Source of the DNA: Gemmatimonadota bacterium
GTDB taxonomy: Bacteria > Gemmatimonadota > Gemmatimonadetes > Longimicrobiales > Gaopeijiaceae
Assembly: GCA_029879725.1 (NCBI GenBank)
Contig: JAOUPR010000021.1
Coordinates: 1 to 47,203 of the forward strand
Direction of reading: 5' to 3'
DNA: 47,203 nt
A program made the translations under genes and the position numbers. This document shows, one piece after another, positions 7,320-16,369 of the stretch; the first letter of the stretch is position 1; every line of letters starts with the position of its first letter. The notes below the pieces were generated by a model, which did no database searches, was not told where the DNA came from, and saw only the letters and a list, made by a program, of their open reading frames with translations.

Positions 7320-9809
7320 ATGAACTACAACTTCACGGATCGGGTCAAGAAGGTGCTGAGCATGGCGCGGGAAGAAGCCGTGCGGCTCCAGCACGATTAC
7401 GTCGGCACCGAGCATATCCTCCTCGGGCTGATCGGCGAGGGCGAGGGCGTGGCGGCCGCCGTGCTCACGAACCTCAACATCGACCTGGACCAGGTCCACG
7501 AACGCGTGGAGGAGTCGGTCCGCAAAGGGAAGGCGACCATCGCGCTGGGCGAGCTTCCGTATACGTCCAGGGCCAAGAAGGTCCTCGAGTTCGCCATGGC
7601 GGAGGCGCGGGAGTTCAACCACTCCTACGTGGGGACGGAGCACCTCCTCCTCGGGTTGCTCCGGGAGGAGAAGGGGATCGCCGCTCAGGTCCTGGGTTCC
7701 ATGGGCGCCACCATCGAGGAGGCACGGGCCGAGACCCTCAAGGTGCTCGGTTCGGAAGTCTCACCCACGGACCCCACCGGGATCGGCGCGGGCAACCCTC
7801 CCACCCAGGGTTCGGCATCGAAGCCGGGAGAGAAGAAATCGAAGACGCCCGCTCTCGATCACTTCTGCCGGGACCTCACCGAGTTGGCCCGCCAGAGCAA
7901 GCTGGATCCCACCATCGGGCGTGCCGGGGAGATCGAGCGCGTGGTGGAGATCCTGTGCCGCAGGAAGAAGAACAATCCGGTGCTCATCGGTGAGCCGGGG
8001 GTCGGAAAGACCGCCATCGTCGAGGGGTTGGCCCAACTCATCGCCCGCAACGACGTGACGGAAGCCCTCAAGGACAACCGTGTGCTGGCGCTCGACATGG
8101 CGGCGGTCATCGCGGGGACCAAGTATCGAGGTCAGTTCGAGGAGCGGCTCAAGGCGGTGATGAACGAGATCCAGCAGAGCCAGAACGTCATCCTCTTCAT
8201 CGACGAGCTGCACACCCTCGTGGGTGCCGGCGCCGCCGAGGGCGCCATCGACGCGTCCAACATGCTCAAGCCCGCTCTGGCCAGGGGTGAGCTGCAGTGC
8301 ATCGGCGCGTCCACGCTGAACGAGTACCGGAAGTACATCGAGAAGGACGGTGCCCTGGAGCGCCGATTCCAGCCCGTGATCGTCGATCCGCCCGTGGTGG
8401 AGGAGACGGTCGAGATCCTGAAGGGGCTCCGCAGCCACTACGAGGATCACCACAGGGTAGTGATTCCCGACGAGGCGCTCGAGCAGGCCGCGAAGTTGTC
8501 CGACCGGTACATCACGGACCGTTTCCTCCCCGACAAGGCCATCGACGTCATCGACGAGGCCGGCGCGCGCGCGCGCATCGCGAGCCAGGTGCCGCCGCCC
8601 GAAGTGGAGGAGTTGAAGGAGCAGCTCGCCGAGATCGCCCGGAAGAAGGATGACGCCATCGGGAGCCAGGATTTCGAGCGGGCGGCCGAGCTCAGGGACT
8701 CGGAGCGCGAGTTGAGTCAGGCGATCCGGGAGCGTCAGGATGCGTGGGAGGAGGAGCGCAAGCGGCACCGCCCCGAGCTCTCCCAGGAGGACATCTCGTT
8801 CATCGTGAGCCGCTGGACGGGGATCCCGGTCACGCGCATCCAACAGGCCGAGTCGGAGCGCCTGGTCCACATGGAAGACGAGCTGCACAAGCGGATCGTC
8901 GGGCAGCACGACGCCATCCAGGCGATCTCCCGGGCCATCAGACGGAGCCGGGCGGGTCTCAAGGACCCACGCCGGCCCATCGGCTCGTTCATCTTCTCCG
9001 GTCCCACCGGGGTGGGGAAGACCGAGTTGGCGCGGGCCCTCGCGGAGTTCCTCTTCGCGGACCGCGAGGCGTTGATCCGGGTGGACATGAGCGAGTACAT
9101 GGAGAAGTTCTCCGTGTCGCGCCTCATCGGAGCGCCTCCCGGATACGTCGGATACGAGGAGTCGGGCGCGCTCACCAAGGCCGTGCGCCGCCGGCCTTAT
9201 TCCGTGGTCCTCCTGGACGAGGTGGAGAAGGCCCATCCCGACGTCTTCAACATCCTCCTGCAGGTGCTGGACGAGGGACATCTCACGGACAACTACGGCC
9301 GGGTCATCGACTTCAAGAACACCGTCCTGATCATGACGTCGAACCTGGGTGCGCGAGACATCTCGAAAGGTGGCGGCCTCGGCTTCCAGCAGGCGGACGC
9401 CAAGACCGGGTACGACATGATGAAGGACAAGGTGCGCACGGAGATCGAGCGGGCCTTCAACCCCGAGTTCCTGAACCGGGTCGACGACGTTATTGTGTTC
9501 CACCCGTTGTCCAGGGACGAGATCGCGGAGATCGTACATTTCCTCCTCGCCGACGTGAAGGCGCGGCTCAAGGAAGAGGAGATCGTGCTCAATCTCACCG
9601 ACGCGGCGGTCCGGTTCCTGGCCGAGAAGGGATACGACGAAAAGTTCGGTGCCCGTCCGCTCAGGCGGGCCATCCAGAGGTATCTGGAAGACCCGCTTTC
9701 CGAGAGGATCCTCATGGCGGATTTCTCCGCAGGCGAGGAGATCGAGGTGGCGGTGGCCCCGGACGGCGACGGACTCACTCTCCAGGCAGGATCGACGACG
9801 AAGACGTGA
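7320..9809 (+). CDS. clpC: ATP-dependent Clp protease ATP-binding subunit ClpC
   Basis: This AAA+ unfoldase feeds substrates to ClpP. The 829-residue protein has two N-terminal Clp-N repeats (about 1-145), a first AAA domain with Walker A GEPGVGKT and Walker [10 protein letters not shown], and a central domain containing a UVR motif ([16 protein letters not shown]). The UVR motif places it with ClpC rather than ClpA. The second AAA domain has [16 protein letters not shown] and a GGGLGFQQ loop carrying the LGF tripeptide used to dock ClpP. McsA and ClpC both having UVR motifs fits an McsA-McsB-ClpC complex. The stop overlaps the bamA start (GTGA). Confidence 0.96.
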   Translation: MNYNFTDRVKKVLSMAREEAVRLQHDYVGTEHILLGLIGEGEGVAAAVLTNLNIDLDQVHERVEESVRKGKATIALGELPYTSRAKKVLEFAMAEAREFNHSYVGTEHLLLGLLREEKGIAAQVLGSMGATIEEARAETLKVLGSEVSPTDPTGIGAGNPPTQGSASKPGEKKSKTPALDHFCRDLTELARQSKLDPTIGRAGEIERVVEILCRRKKNNPVLIGEPGVGKTAIVEGLAQLIARNDVTEALKDNRVLALDMAAVIAGTKYRGQFEERLKAVMNEIQQSQNVILFIDELHTLVGAGAAEGAIDASNMLKPALARGELQCIGASTLNEYRKYIEKDGALERRFQPVIVDPPVVEETVEILKGLRSHYEDHHRVVIPDEALEQAAKLSDRYITDRFLPDKAIDVIDEAGARARIASQVPPPEVEELKEQLAEIARKKDDAIGSQDFERAAELRDSERELSQAIRERQDAWEEERKRHRPELSQEDISFIVSRWTGIPVTRIQQAESERLVHMEDELHKRIVGQHDAIQAISRAIRRSRAGLKDPRRPIGSFIFSGPTGVGKTELARALAEFLFADREALIRVDMSEYMEKFSVSRLIGAPPGYVGYEESGALTKAVRRRPYSVVLLDEVEKAHPDVFNILLQVLDEGHLTDNYGRVIDFKNTVLIMTSNLGARDISKGGGLGFQQADAKTGYDMMKDKVRTEIERAFNPEFLNRVDDVIVFHPLSRDEIAEIVHFLLADVKARLKEEEIVLNLTDAAVRFLAEKGYDEKFGARPLRRAIQRYLEDPLSERILMADFSAGEEIEVAVAPDGDGLTLQAGSTTKT

Positions 9810-12250
9810 CGACGTGGAAAGGGGGGCTCCGGGGGAGCAGTAGGCGGAAGGCCACCGCGTGGGCGGCGGCCTTCTTCGCCGTCATGGGGTTGGGGGGAGC
9901 GGCGGACGTCGGCGCGCAGCAGGAATCGCGGGTCCAGCGGGTCGACTCCATCGTCGTGGAAGGGAACGAGCGGGTCCGAACGGAGAACGTCATCAGTTGG
10001 TTCGGCGTGGACCGCGGAAGCGAGATCACCTATCTGGAGATCCAGAAGGGGATCAAGAGCCTCTTCAGCACCGGCCAGTTCAAGGACGTCGTGGTCCGCG
10101 CGGGCGAGTCTGCCCAGCCCGGGGGTGTCGTCCTGGTGCTCGTGGTCGACGAGGAGGCCACCATCCGCCGCGTCACGGTGACCGGGCTGGAGCACGTGTC
10201 GGAGCGCCAGGTGCGCGATACGACCCATGTCCAGGCGGGATGGCCGTATGCGGAGCAGCGGGTTCTCGATGCCATGGAGTTCATCCGCACGGAGCTCGCC
10301 GACGAGGGGATTCCCTTCGCGCGGATCGAGTACCGGGTGGAGGCGGTGGAAGGGGACGACAACGAGGTCGACGTCTTCCTCGACGTCACCGAGGGGCAGC
10401 GCGTCACCGTCGCCAACGTCTTCTTCGAGGGGAACGAACGCCTCACGGACGAAGACCTGGCGGGTGCCATGTCCACCAAGTCGGAGGGCTTCTGGTGGTT
10501 CCGGTCCGGCGCCTTCGACGAGGATCGCTTCGAAGCGGACCTGGAGGGAAATCTCCCGGCGGCCTACCGGTCTCGTGGATATCTCGACTTCGAGATCCTG
10601 GGAGACACGCTGGTCCTCGACGACCAGACCGGAAAGGCGAACGTCACGGTGCGGGTGTCCGAGGGTCCCCAATATCTCCTGCGCAACTTCGAGATCGAAG
10701 GGAACAAGCAGTTCGACACGGAACGTCTCCGCTCGCTCTTCATCCGGGAGGAGAAGGGGCTCCTCCAGAGCCTCGGATTGCGCGGAGGCGACGACGACGA
10801 GGGGCTGAAGCCGTTCGACGCGGAGGCGCTCTCCGGTGCCATCGCCCAGGCCCGCGAGCTCTACGCGAACGAGGGCTACCTCTACGCCCAGGTGAATCCG
10901 GTCATCCGGAAGAACGACGTGGCCGAGGGTGAGCCGCCCACCGTGGACGTGATGTGGCAGGTCTACGAAGGAGCACCCGCCATCGTGAATCGCGTCACCG
11001 TGGTGGGCAACGACTACACGTACGAGTGGGTGGTCCGGAACCAGATCTTCATCCTTCCCGGAGACGTCTACAGCCAGGACCGGATCCTGCGCAGCTACCA
11101 GAGCATCCAGTCGCTGGGCTTCTTCGAGACCCCCATGCCGCCGCCGGACATCAAGCCACTCGAGAACGGCGACGTGGACGTGGTGTTCAACGTGAAGGAG
11201 AAGCAGACCGGCTCCATCAACTTCGGTACGTCCGTGGGTGGAGGCGTGGGGCTGTCGGGGTTCGTGGGGTATGAACAGCCCAACCTGTTCGGCCAGGCCA
11301 AGTCGGGAAGCCTCCGGTGGGACTTCGGTCGCTGGCTGAACTCCTTCGAGACCAGCTTCTCCGATCCGGCGCTCTTCCAGAGCCGCGTGTCGGGGTCGGT
11401 GTCCCTGTTCAATTCCCGGGACCGGTTCATGACGTTCAGTTCCGGGCGGCGGAAGCGCCTGGGTGTGAATACCCGTTTCGGTTTGCCCTGGCCAGGTTCC
11501 CGATCGACCCGGTTGTTCCTTGGATACGGGATCTCCCGCACCAAGTACGAGCTCTTCACGGACGTGGACGACACGTCGCTCTTCGGGCGGCCTCCGGGGG
11601 TGCAGAGCCAGCTCACGGTGGGGATCACGCGACAGACGGTGGACCATCCGCTCTTCCCGACCGCGGGCTCCCGGCAGTCCATCAACCTCGAAGCCAACGG
11701 CGGACTCCTCGGTGGAGACGGTGACTTCACGCGCCTCCTCCTGGAAGGGGACTGGTGGGTGCCGGTGGGGAGCTTCGGAGGGGGCGGTGCGCCGGGTCAG
11801 GGGGTACGTCTGGCGCTGGGCCTGAAGCTTCGCGGAGGGGCGGTGTTCGGCAACGCCGAAGCGTTCCCCTTCGACCGCTTCTGGATGGGTGGCGTCCAGT
11901 TCGGGCAGAATCTGCGCGGATACGACGAGACCACCATCACCCCCCGGGGTTACTTCGCGGAACGCACCCGTGACATCGCGGACATCGAACGCCTGGGTGA
12001 CGCCTTCATGACCATTTCGGCGGAGTATGCCATCCGCCTCAGTGACATGATCTCCGTGTCGGCCTTCTACGACGCCGGTAACGTGTGGCGCGATCCCGCC
12101 GAGATCGACCCGAGCCGGCTCTTCCGCGGGGCGGGCCTGGGCGTGCAGTTGGTGACACCGTTCGGTCCCATCGGGCTGGATTACGCCTACGGGTTCGACA
12201 AGCCCACGCCGGGGTGGCAGCTCCACTTCCGGATGGGGCCAGGATATTGA
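9806..12250 (+). CDS. bamA: Outer membrane protein assembly factor BamA
   Basis: BamA inserts beta-barrel proteins into the outer membrane. GTG 9806 overlaps the clpC stop and gives 814 residues with a signal peptide (basic SSRRK, then a hydrophobic AWAAAFFAVMGLGG stretch, then GAQQ). The frame is open much further upstream, but only as a mirror of clpC. POTRA repeats fill roughly residues 45-420 (VDSIVVEGNERV, ITVTGLEHVSERQV-like and FEGNERLTDEDL segments). The barrel follows, with the conserved LRGYDE of the lid loop near residue 700. The C-terminus ends MGPGY instead of the usual terminal Phe. The ompH gene follows after 94 bases. Confidence 0.94.
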   Translation: MTTWKGGLRGSSRRKATAWAAAFFAVMGLGGAADVGAQQESRVQRVDSIVVEGNERVRTENVISWFGVDRGSEITYLEIQKGIKSLFSTGQFKDVVVRAGESAQPGGVVLVLVVDEEATIRRVTVTGLEHVSERQVRDTTHVQAGWPYAEQRVLDAMEFIRTELADEGIPFARIEYRVEAVEGDDNEVDVFLDVTEGQRVTVANVFFEGNERLTDEDLAGAMSTKSEGFWWFRSGAFDEDRFEADLEGNLPAAYRSRGYLDFEILGDTLVLDDQTGKANVTVRVSEGPQYLLRNFEIEGNKQFDTERLRSLFIREEKGLLQSLGLRGGDDDEGLKPFDAEALSGAIAQARELYANEGYLYAQVNPVIRKNDVAEGEPPTVDVMWQVYEGAPAIVNRVTVVGNDYTYEWVVRNQIFILPGDVYSQDRILRSYQSIQSLGFFETPMPPPDIKPLENGDVDVVFNVKEKQTGSINFGTSVGGGVGLSGFVGYEQPNLFGQAKSGSLRWDFGRWLNSFETSFSDPALFQSRVSGSVSLFNSRDRFMTFSSGRRKRLGVNTRFGLPWPGSRSTRLFLGYGISRTKYELFTDVDDTSLFGRPPGVQSQLTVGITRQTVDHPLFPTAGSRQSINLEANGGLLGGDGDFTRLLLEGDWWVPVGSFGGGGAPGQGVRLALGLKLRGGAVFGNAEAFPFDRFWMGGVQFGQNLRGYDETTITPRGYFAERTRDIADIERLGDAFMTISAEYAIRLSDMISVSAFYDAGNVWRDPAEIDPSRLFRGAGLGVQLVTPFGPIGLDYAYGFDKPTPGWQLHFRMGPGY

Positions 12251-12344
12251 TCCGGGAACAATGGAACCCGGACACCGTGATCCGAATAGCAACCACGTGT
12301 GGCGACACACCAAGACAGTGACCCAATTCAACGGAGCTCCGCTC

Positions 12345-12875
12345 ATGCGACGCACTTCGTTCGCAACCTTGTTGTTGGCCTTCCTCGTGACCACGGGGGT
12401 CGCGGAGGCCCAGACGCTCAAGATCGGCTACATCAACTCCCAGCAGATCCTGGCGACGGCCCCGGGTGCCCGTGAGGCGCAGGCGCAGTTCGACCGGGAC
12501 GTCCAGGCCTACCAGGCCGAGGCGAACCAGCTGCAGGAGGAGGTCACCCGCATGCAGCAGCAGCTCGAGCAGCAGCAGCTGACGCTGTCTCCCGAGGCCC
12601 GGGCGAACCGTGAGCAGGCGCTCCGGCAGAAGGTGCAGGAGGCGTCCCAGCGGATGTCGCAGCTCGACGAACTCGCGGCCCGGCGTCGCGCCGAGCTGGT
12701 TCAGCCGGTGATGGATCGGATTTCCGAAGCCATCGAGTCCATCCGGGTGGAGGGGAACTACGCCCTGATCCTGGACGTGGCGGCGGGCGCCATCGTGGCG
12801 GCCGACCCCGCGCTGGACCTGACGGATATCGTGACGCAGCGCCTGCAGGCATCCCCCGTCGGCGGAGGCCGGTAG
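12345..12875 (+). CDS. OmpH/Skp family periplasmic chaperone
   Basis: Skp-type chaperones hold unfolded outer-membrane proteins in the periplasm for BamA. The start at ATG 12345 (MRRTSF) is chosen because GGAG lies 8 bases upstream and it gives a clean signal peptide ending in AEA before QTLKIGYINSQQIL, the conserved beginning of mature Skp. A long Gln/Glu-rich coiled coil (about residues 45-125) follows, then a short C-terminal strand region. At 176 residues it has the usual length. The position between bamA and lpxD matches many diderm genomes. It ends at a strong terminator. Confidence 0.9.
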   Translation: MRRTSFATLLLAFLVTTGVAEAQTLKIGYINSQQILATAPGAREAQAQFDRDVQAYQAEANQLQEEVTRMQQQLEQQQLTLSPEARANREQALRQKVQEASQRMSQLDELAARRRAELVQPVMDRISEAIESIRVEGNYALILDVAAGAIVAADPALDLTDIVTQRLQASPVGGGR

Positions 12876-12905
12876 CGGCCGTCCGTTCGGGTCAGGGTTA
12901 GTTCG

Positions 12906-12955
12906 GAACGGGTCTGCGGGCGCCTCGCTGGGGCGCCCGCGGACCCGTTCTCTTT
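12906..12955 (+). terminator. Rho-independent terminator after ompH/skp
   Basis: Arms 12906-12924 and 12932-12950 form a 19-bp stem with a single G-T wobble (12915/12941) and a 7-base loop, followed by TCTTT. This is the strongest terminator in the window. It is followed 14 bases later by lpxD, so lpxD needs read-through or its own promoter. Confidence 0.9.
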
Positions 12956-12969
12956 CCATCGGAGTGAGT

Positions 12970-14034
12970 ATGCACACGGAGGAAGGCCTCGCGCTGGACC
13001 AAGTCGCTCGCCTCGTCGAGGGCCAGGCTGTGGCCGGGCACGGGGGCGCGGCACGGATCACGGGTGTGGCGTCCATCTCGGAGGCCGGGCCCGAGCAGAT
13101 CTCGTTCCTGGCCTCGCGCCGGTATCTGGCCGACGTCGCTCTCAGCCGGGCGGGGGCCTTCCTGGTCCCCGCGGAGCTGGCCGAGCACGTGAGCGGGAGG
13201 GCCGCCGTGGTGGTGGCCCGGCCGCGGGAGGCCCTGCGCCGGCTCCTGCAGCACTTCCACCCCGAGGCGGAGACGCCGGCGGAGATCCACCCCACGGCGG
13301 TGATCGGTCGGGGCGTCCGGATCGGGGTGGGGGTGAGCGTGGGTCCGTATGTGGTCCTCGAGGATGGAGTGTCCGTGGGGGACGGTTCGCGGATCGGCGC
13401 GCACGGGGTGATCGGCCGCGGGAGCGTCCTGGGGAAGGATTGCCGTCTACACCCCCACGTCGTTCTGTACGCGGGCACCGTTCTCGGGGCCCGTGTCACG
13501 GTGCACGCCGGGGCGCGCCTGGGGGTGGACGGCTTCGGGTACGTCTCCGAGGGGGGTGAGCACCGCAAGATCCCGCAGGTAGGGCTGTGCGTCATCGAAG
13601 ACGACGTGGAGATCGGGGCCAACACGACGGTGGACCGGGGGTCGCTGGGAAGCACGGTGGTGGGGCGGGGGAGCAAGCTCGACAACCTGGTACAGATCGC
13701 CCACAACGTGAAGCTCGGGGGTGCGAATCTCCTGGCCGCTCTGGTGGGAATCGCCGGCTCCACCAGGGTCGGGGCCCGCACCGTGATGGGAGGCCAGGCG
13801 GGAGTGATCGACCACCTCGACATCGGAGAGGACGTACGGGTAGCCGCGGCCAGCAAGGTTCTGCGTGACGTGCCGTCGGCCACGGTGGTGTCCGGGAACC
13901 CGGCCCGCCCCAACCGCGAGTACCTGCGGGCCCGTGCCCGGGTGGAGCGCCTTCCCCGCCTCGTGGAGCGGGTCGCGGAGTTGGAGGAGGCGGTGAAGGA
14001 GATCCGTACCCGGGGGACGTCACGGGAGGAGTGA
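12970..14034 (+). CDS. lpxD: UDP-3-O-acylglucosamine N-acyltransferase LpxD
   Basis: LpxD adds the second 3-hydroxyacyl chain in lipid A synthesis. ATG 12970 is preceded by GGAG at 12961-12964; the GTG at 12964 falls inside that site and is unlikely. An N-terminal uridine-binding domain spans about residues 1-100, followed by a left-handed beta-helix of hexapeptide repeats. The catalytic His segment NLVQIAHNVKLG is visible. A C-terminal helix (ARVERLPRLVERVAELEEAVKEI) ends the protein. At 354 residues it has the usual length. Because the terminator precedes it, it may begin the lpx transcription unit, although I see no convincing promoter in the short gap. Confidence 0.94.
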   Translation: MHTEEGLALDQVARLVEGQAVAGHGGAARITGVASISEAGPEQISFLASRRYLADVALSRAGAFLVPAELAEHVSGRAAVVVARPREALRRLLQHFHPEAETPAEIHPTAVIGRGVRIGVGVSVGPYVVLEDGVSVGDGSRIGAHGVIGRGSVLGKDCRLHPHVVLYAGTVLGARVTVHAGARLGVDGFGYVSEGGEHRKIPQVGLCVIEDDVEIGANTTVDRGSLGSTVVGRGSKLDNLVQIAHNVKLGGANLLAALVGIAGSTRVGARTVMGGQAGVIDHLDIGEDVRVAAASKVLRDVPSATVVSGNPARPNREYLRARARVERLPRLVERVAELEEAVKEIRTRGTSREE

Positions 14035-14130
14035 GGCGCGGCGCGGCGATTCGTGCCACCGGGACCGGCTTCCGGTTATCTTTTCAGGTCCATCCTTCTC
14101 CCCTCGAATTCCATGGAGCGCAGTGAACCG

Positions 14131-15408
14131 ATGAACCAGCAGACCCTCGGAAAGCCGTTCTCCCTGGAGGGGACGGGGGTTCACACCGGCGGCGCGGCCG
14201 CGCTCACCGTGCGCCCGGCGGAGGCCGGGCACGGGATCGTATTCCGGCGGACGGACGTCGAGGGATCGGGAGACATTCCGGCCACCGTGGAACATGTGGT
14301 GGACACCACGCTGGGTACCACGCTCGGTGTGGACGGCGTGGTGGTGCACACCGTGGAGCACCTCATGGCCGCCTTGGCCTCCCAGGGCGTGGACAACTGC
14401 CTGGTGGAGGTCCACGGTGCGGAGATCCCCATCGGAGACGGGAGCTTCCTCCAGGCCGTGGAGGCCATCCGGGCCGCCGGCGTGGTGGAGCAGGACGCGC
14501 CCGCCCGGGTCATCTCCCTCGAGTCCCCCTTTGCCTTGGACGGCGAGGGTGGGTCGTCGTACGTGGTGGCTCCCTGGGACGGATTGAAGATCTCGGCCAC
14601 CATCGACTTCGACCACCCGGCCGTGGGAAGGCAGTCCGCGTCGTTCGATCTGGACGCCGGCGGCTTCGACGCCGAGATCGCTCCGGCCCGCACCTTCGGG
14701 TTCGAGGCGGACGGCGATGCGTTGCGGGCGCGGGGGCTGGCCCGGGGCGCCGGGCTGGAGAACTCCATCATCGTGGGAGAGACGGGGGTCCTGAACGGTC
14801 CGCTCCGGTTCGATGACGAGTTCGTTCGCCACAAGATGGGCGACCTCGCCGGAGACCTGGCGCTGGCCGGAGGACGCGTGCGCGGCCATGTGGTGGCGGA
14901 CCGTCCGAGCCACAAGGGGAACGTCGCCCTGGTGAAGGGTCTTCTCGAGCATGCACGGAGAAGCCGACGCGCGCCGCACCTGGACATCAATCGCATCATG
15001 GACTGCCTCCCGCATCGGTACCCCATGCTCATGGTGGACCGCATCGTCGACTTCGAGGCGGGAAAGCGGATCGTGGGCATCAAGAACGTCTCCATCAACG
15101 AACCCTTCTTCGAGGGGCACTACCCCGGCCATCCCATCATGCCGGGCGTGCTCATCGTCGAAGCCATGGCGCAGGTGGGTGGGCTGCTCCTGATGGAGGA
15201 GATGGACGAGCCCGGCGAGAAGGTCGTGTACTTCATGTCCGCCGATGAGGTGAAGTGGCGACGTCCCGTGACTCCGGGAGACACGCTGGTCATCGAAGCG
15301 GAACTCCTCCGCTTCCGGGGTCAGACGGTCCGCATGGCGGGAAAGGCGTTCGTGGACGGGAAGCTCGCCGCGGAGGCGGAGTTCATGGCACGCATCGTGG
15401 ACAAGTAG
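14131..15408 (+). CDS. lpxC: Bifunctional LpxC deacetylase / FabZ dehydratase fusion
   Basis: LpxC commits precursor to lipid A by deacetylating UDP-3-O-acyl-GlcNAc with Zn2+; FabZ dehydrates 3-hydroxyacyl-ACP for fatty acid synthesis. Residues 1 to about 275 are Lpx[22 protein letters not shown] with the zinc His77, and HKMGDLAGD with the second His and Asp ligands. From about residue 283 to the end is Fab[17 protein letters not shown] and [14 protein letters not shown], with the catalytic His, then IVEAMAQ with the Glu. ATG 14131 ([10 protein letters not shown]) aligns with LpxC N-termini; an in-frame ATG at 14113 would add six residues. The fused form is known in Bacteroidota and relatives. 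Confidence 0.94.
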   Translation: MNQQTLGKPFSLEGTGVHTGGAAALTVRPAEAGHGIVFRRTDVEGSGDIPATVEHVVDTTLGTTLGVDGVVVHTVEHLMAALASQGVDNCLVEVHGAEIPIGDGSFLQAVEAIRAAGVVEQDAPARVISLESPFALDGEGGSSYVVAPWDGLKISATIDFDHPAVGRQSASFDLDAGGFDAEIAPARTFGFEADGDALRARGLARGAGLENSIIVGETGVLNGPLRFDDEFVRHKMGDLAGDLALAGGRVRGHVVADRPSHKGNVALVKGLLEHARRSRRAPHLDINRIMDCLPHRYPMLMVDRIVDFEAGKRIVGIKNVSINEPFFEGHYPGHPIMPGVLIVEAMAQVGGLLLMEEMDEPGEKVVYFMSADEVKWRRPVTPGDTLVIEAELLRFRGQTVRMAGKAFVDGKLAAEAEFMARIVDK

Positions 15409-15418
15409 CGGGCGGCAT

Positions 15419-16222
15419 ATGAAAGAGTTGGCCACCCACCAGAGGAAGGACCCGGTGGTCCATCCCTCGGCCATCGTCCATCCCCTGGCGACCTTGGGGG
15501 AGGGCGTGGAGGTGGGGCCGTGGGCCATCATCGGTCCGGACGTGGTGGTGGGCGCCCGCACGGAGATCGGGCCGCGCGTCCTCATCGAGAAGGACACCAC
15601 CGTGGGTGAGGACTGCCGGATCGCCAACGGAGCCGTCCTCGGCACCGACCCGCAGGACACGAAATACCGGGGGGAACGGAGCTTCCTCACGGTGGGCGAC
15701 CGGACCGTGATCCGGGAATTCGCCACCTTGAACCGGGGGACGGCGGCGGTGGGGCGGACCACTGTGGGGAACGACTGCCTGCTGATGTCGTACACCCATG
15801 TGGCGCACGATTGTCGCCTGGACGATCACGTGATCCTCTCCAACGCGGTGAACATGGCGGGCCACGTCCACATCGAGGAGTGGGCCATCATCGGGGGGCT
15901 CACCCCCATCCACCAGTTCGCCCGCATCGGCGCCCACGCCTTCGTGGGCGGTGGATCCCGTATCGCGCAGGACGTGGCGCCGTACTGCCGGGTGGCGGGG
16001 AGCCCACCGCGGCTGTTCGGGCTCAACACGGTGGGGATGGAGCGGAGGGAGTTCTCCGTGGAGGTGCGGGTCGCCCTGAAACAGGCCTACCGGATCCTGT
16101 TCAAGTCCAAGGCCGTGCTTTCCAAGGCATTGGAGAGGGTGGAGGAGGAAGTGGCGCCCCTTCCCGAGGTGCGCCATCTGGTCGAGTTCGTTCGCACGAG
16201 CGAACGCGGAATCACGATGTAG
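15419..16222 (+). CDS. lpxA: Acyl-ACP--UDP-N-acetylglucosamine O-acyltransferase LpxA
   Basis: LpxA performs the first step of lipid A synthesis, moving a 3-hydroxyacyl chain from ACP to UDP-GlcNAc. The 267 residues comprise a left-handed beta-helix of hexapeptide repeats (VHPSAIVHPLATLGEGVEV onward), the catalytic His in SYTHVAHDCRL, and a C-terminal helical domain from about residue 200 (VALKQAYRILFKSK). It starts 10 bases after the lpxC-fabZ stop. The order lpxD, lpxC-fabZ, lpxA matches FCB-group genomes. Confidence 0.95.
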   Translation: MKELATHQRKDPVVHPSAIVHPLATLGEGVEVGPWAIIGPDVVVGARTEIGPRVLIEKDTTVGEDCRIANGAVLGTDPQDTKYRGERSFLTVGDRTVIREFATLNRGTAAVGRTTVGNDCLLMSYTHVAHDCRLDDHVILSNAVNMAGHVHIEEWAIIGGLTPIHQFARIGAHAFVGGGSRIAQDVAPYCRVAGSPPRLFGLNTVGMERREFSVEVRVALKQAYRILFKSKAVLSKALERVEEEVAPLPEVRHLVEFVRTSERGITM

Positions 16223-16237
16223 CGAGGAGTCACCCAC

Positions 16238-16369
16238 ATGTCACTCATTCGCGTACGTCAGCGTCGCAAGAAGACGTGGATCGACACCCGGAAGGGTCTC
16301 TCGCCGTCCCGGCTGGTGGGTCTGTTCATCGTCGTGGCGGTGCTGATCTGGTACCTGAGTGGATTCTAG
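16238..16369 (+). CDS. 43-residue membrane microprotein between lpxA and lpxB
   Basis: An ATG at 16238 with AGGAG at 16226-16230 opens a 44-codon frame ending TAG 16367-16369. The N-terminal 27 residues are strongly basic (RVRQRRKKTW, TRKG). The C-terminal half is one hydrophobic helix (LVGLFIVVAVLIWYLSGF). That gives a cytoplasmic positively charged tail and a single membrane anchor. Its end overlaps the lpxB GTG start by 11 bases, and the only gap in the operon that would otherwise be long is filled by it, so I regard it as real. I do not recognise the family. A role at the membrane with the peripheral enzyme LpxB is inference from position. Confidence 0.7.
   Translation: MSLIRVRQRRKKTWIDTRKGLSPSRLVGLFIVVAVLIWYLSGF

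Noticed and set aside
12247-12272. TTGATC and a TCCGGG...CCCGGA inverted repeat after bamA as promoter or terminator
   Set aside because: No -10 element lies at the right distance, and a 6-bp stem with a 10-base loop and no T-run is too weak.
9293-12421. 1042-codon open frame on the minus strand opposite clpC/bamA
   Set aside because: It is antisense to two well-supported genes, has Arg/His/Pro-rich low-complexity sequence and no recognisable domain; such frames arise from high GC at third positions.
14050-14082. TTATCTTTT upstream of lpxC as a -10 element
   Set aside because: No acceptable -35 at 16-18 bases; kept only as a remark that the 96-base gap may hold a weak promoter.
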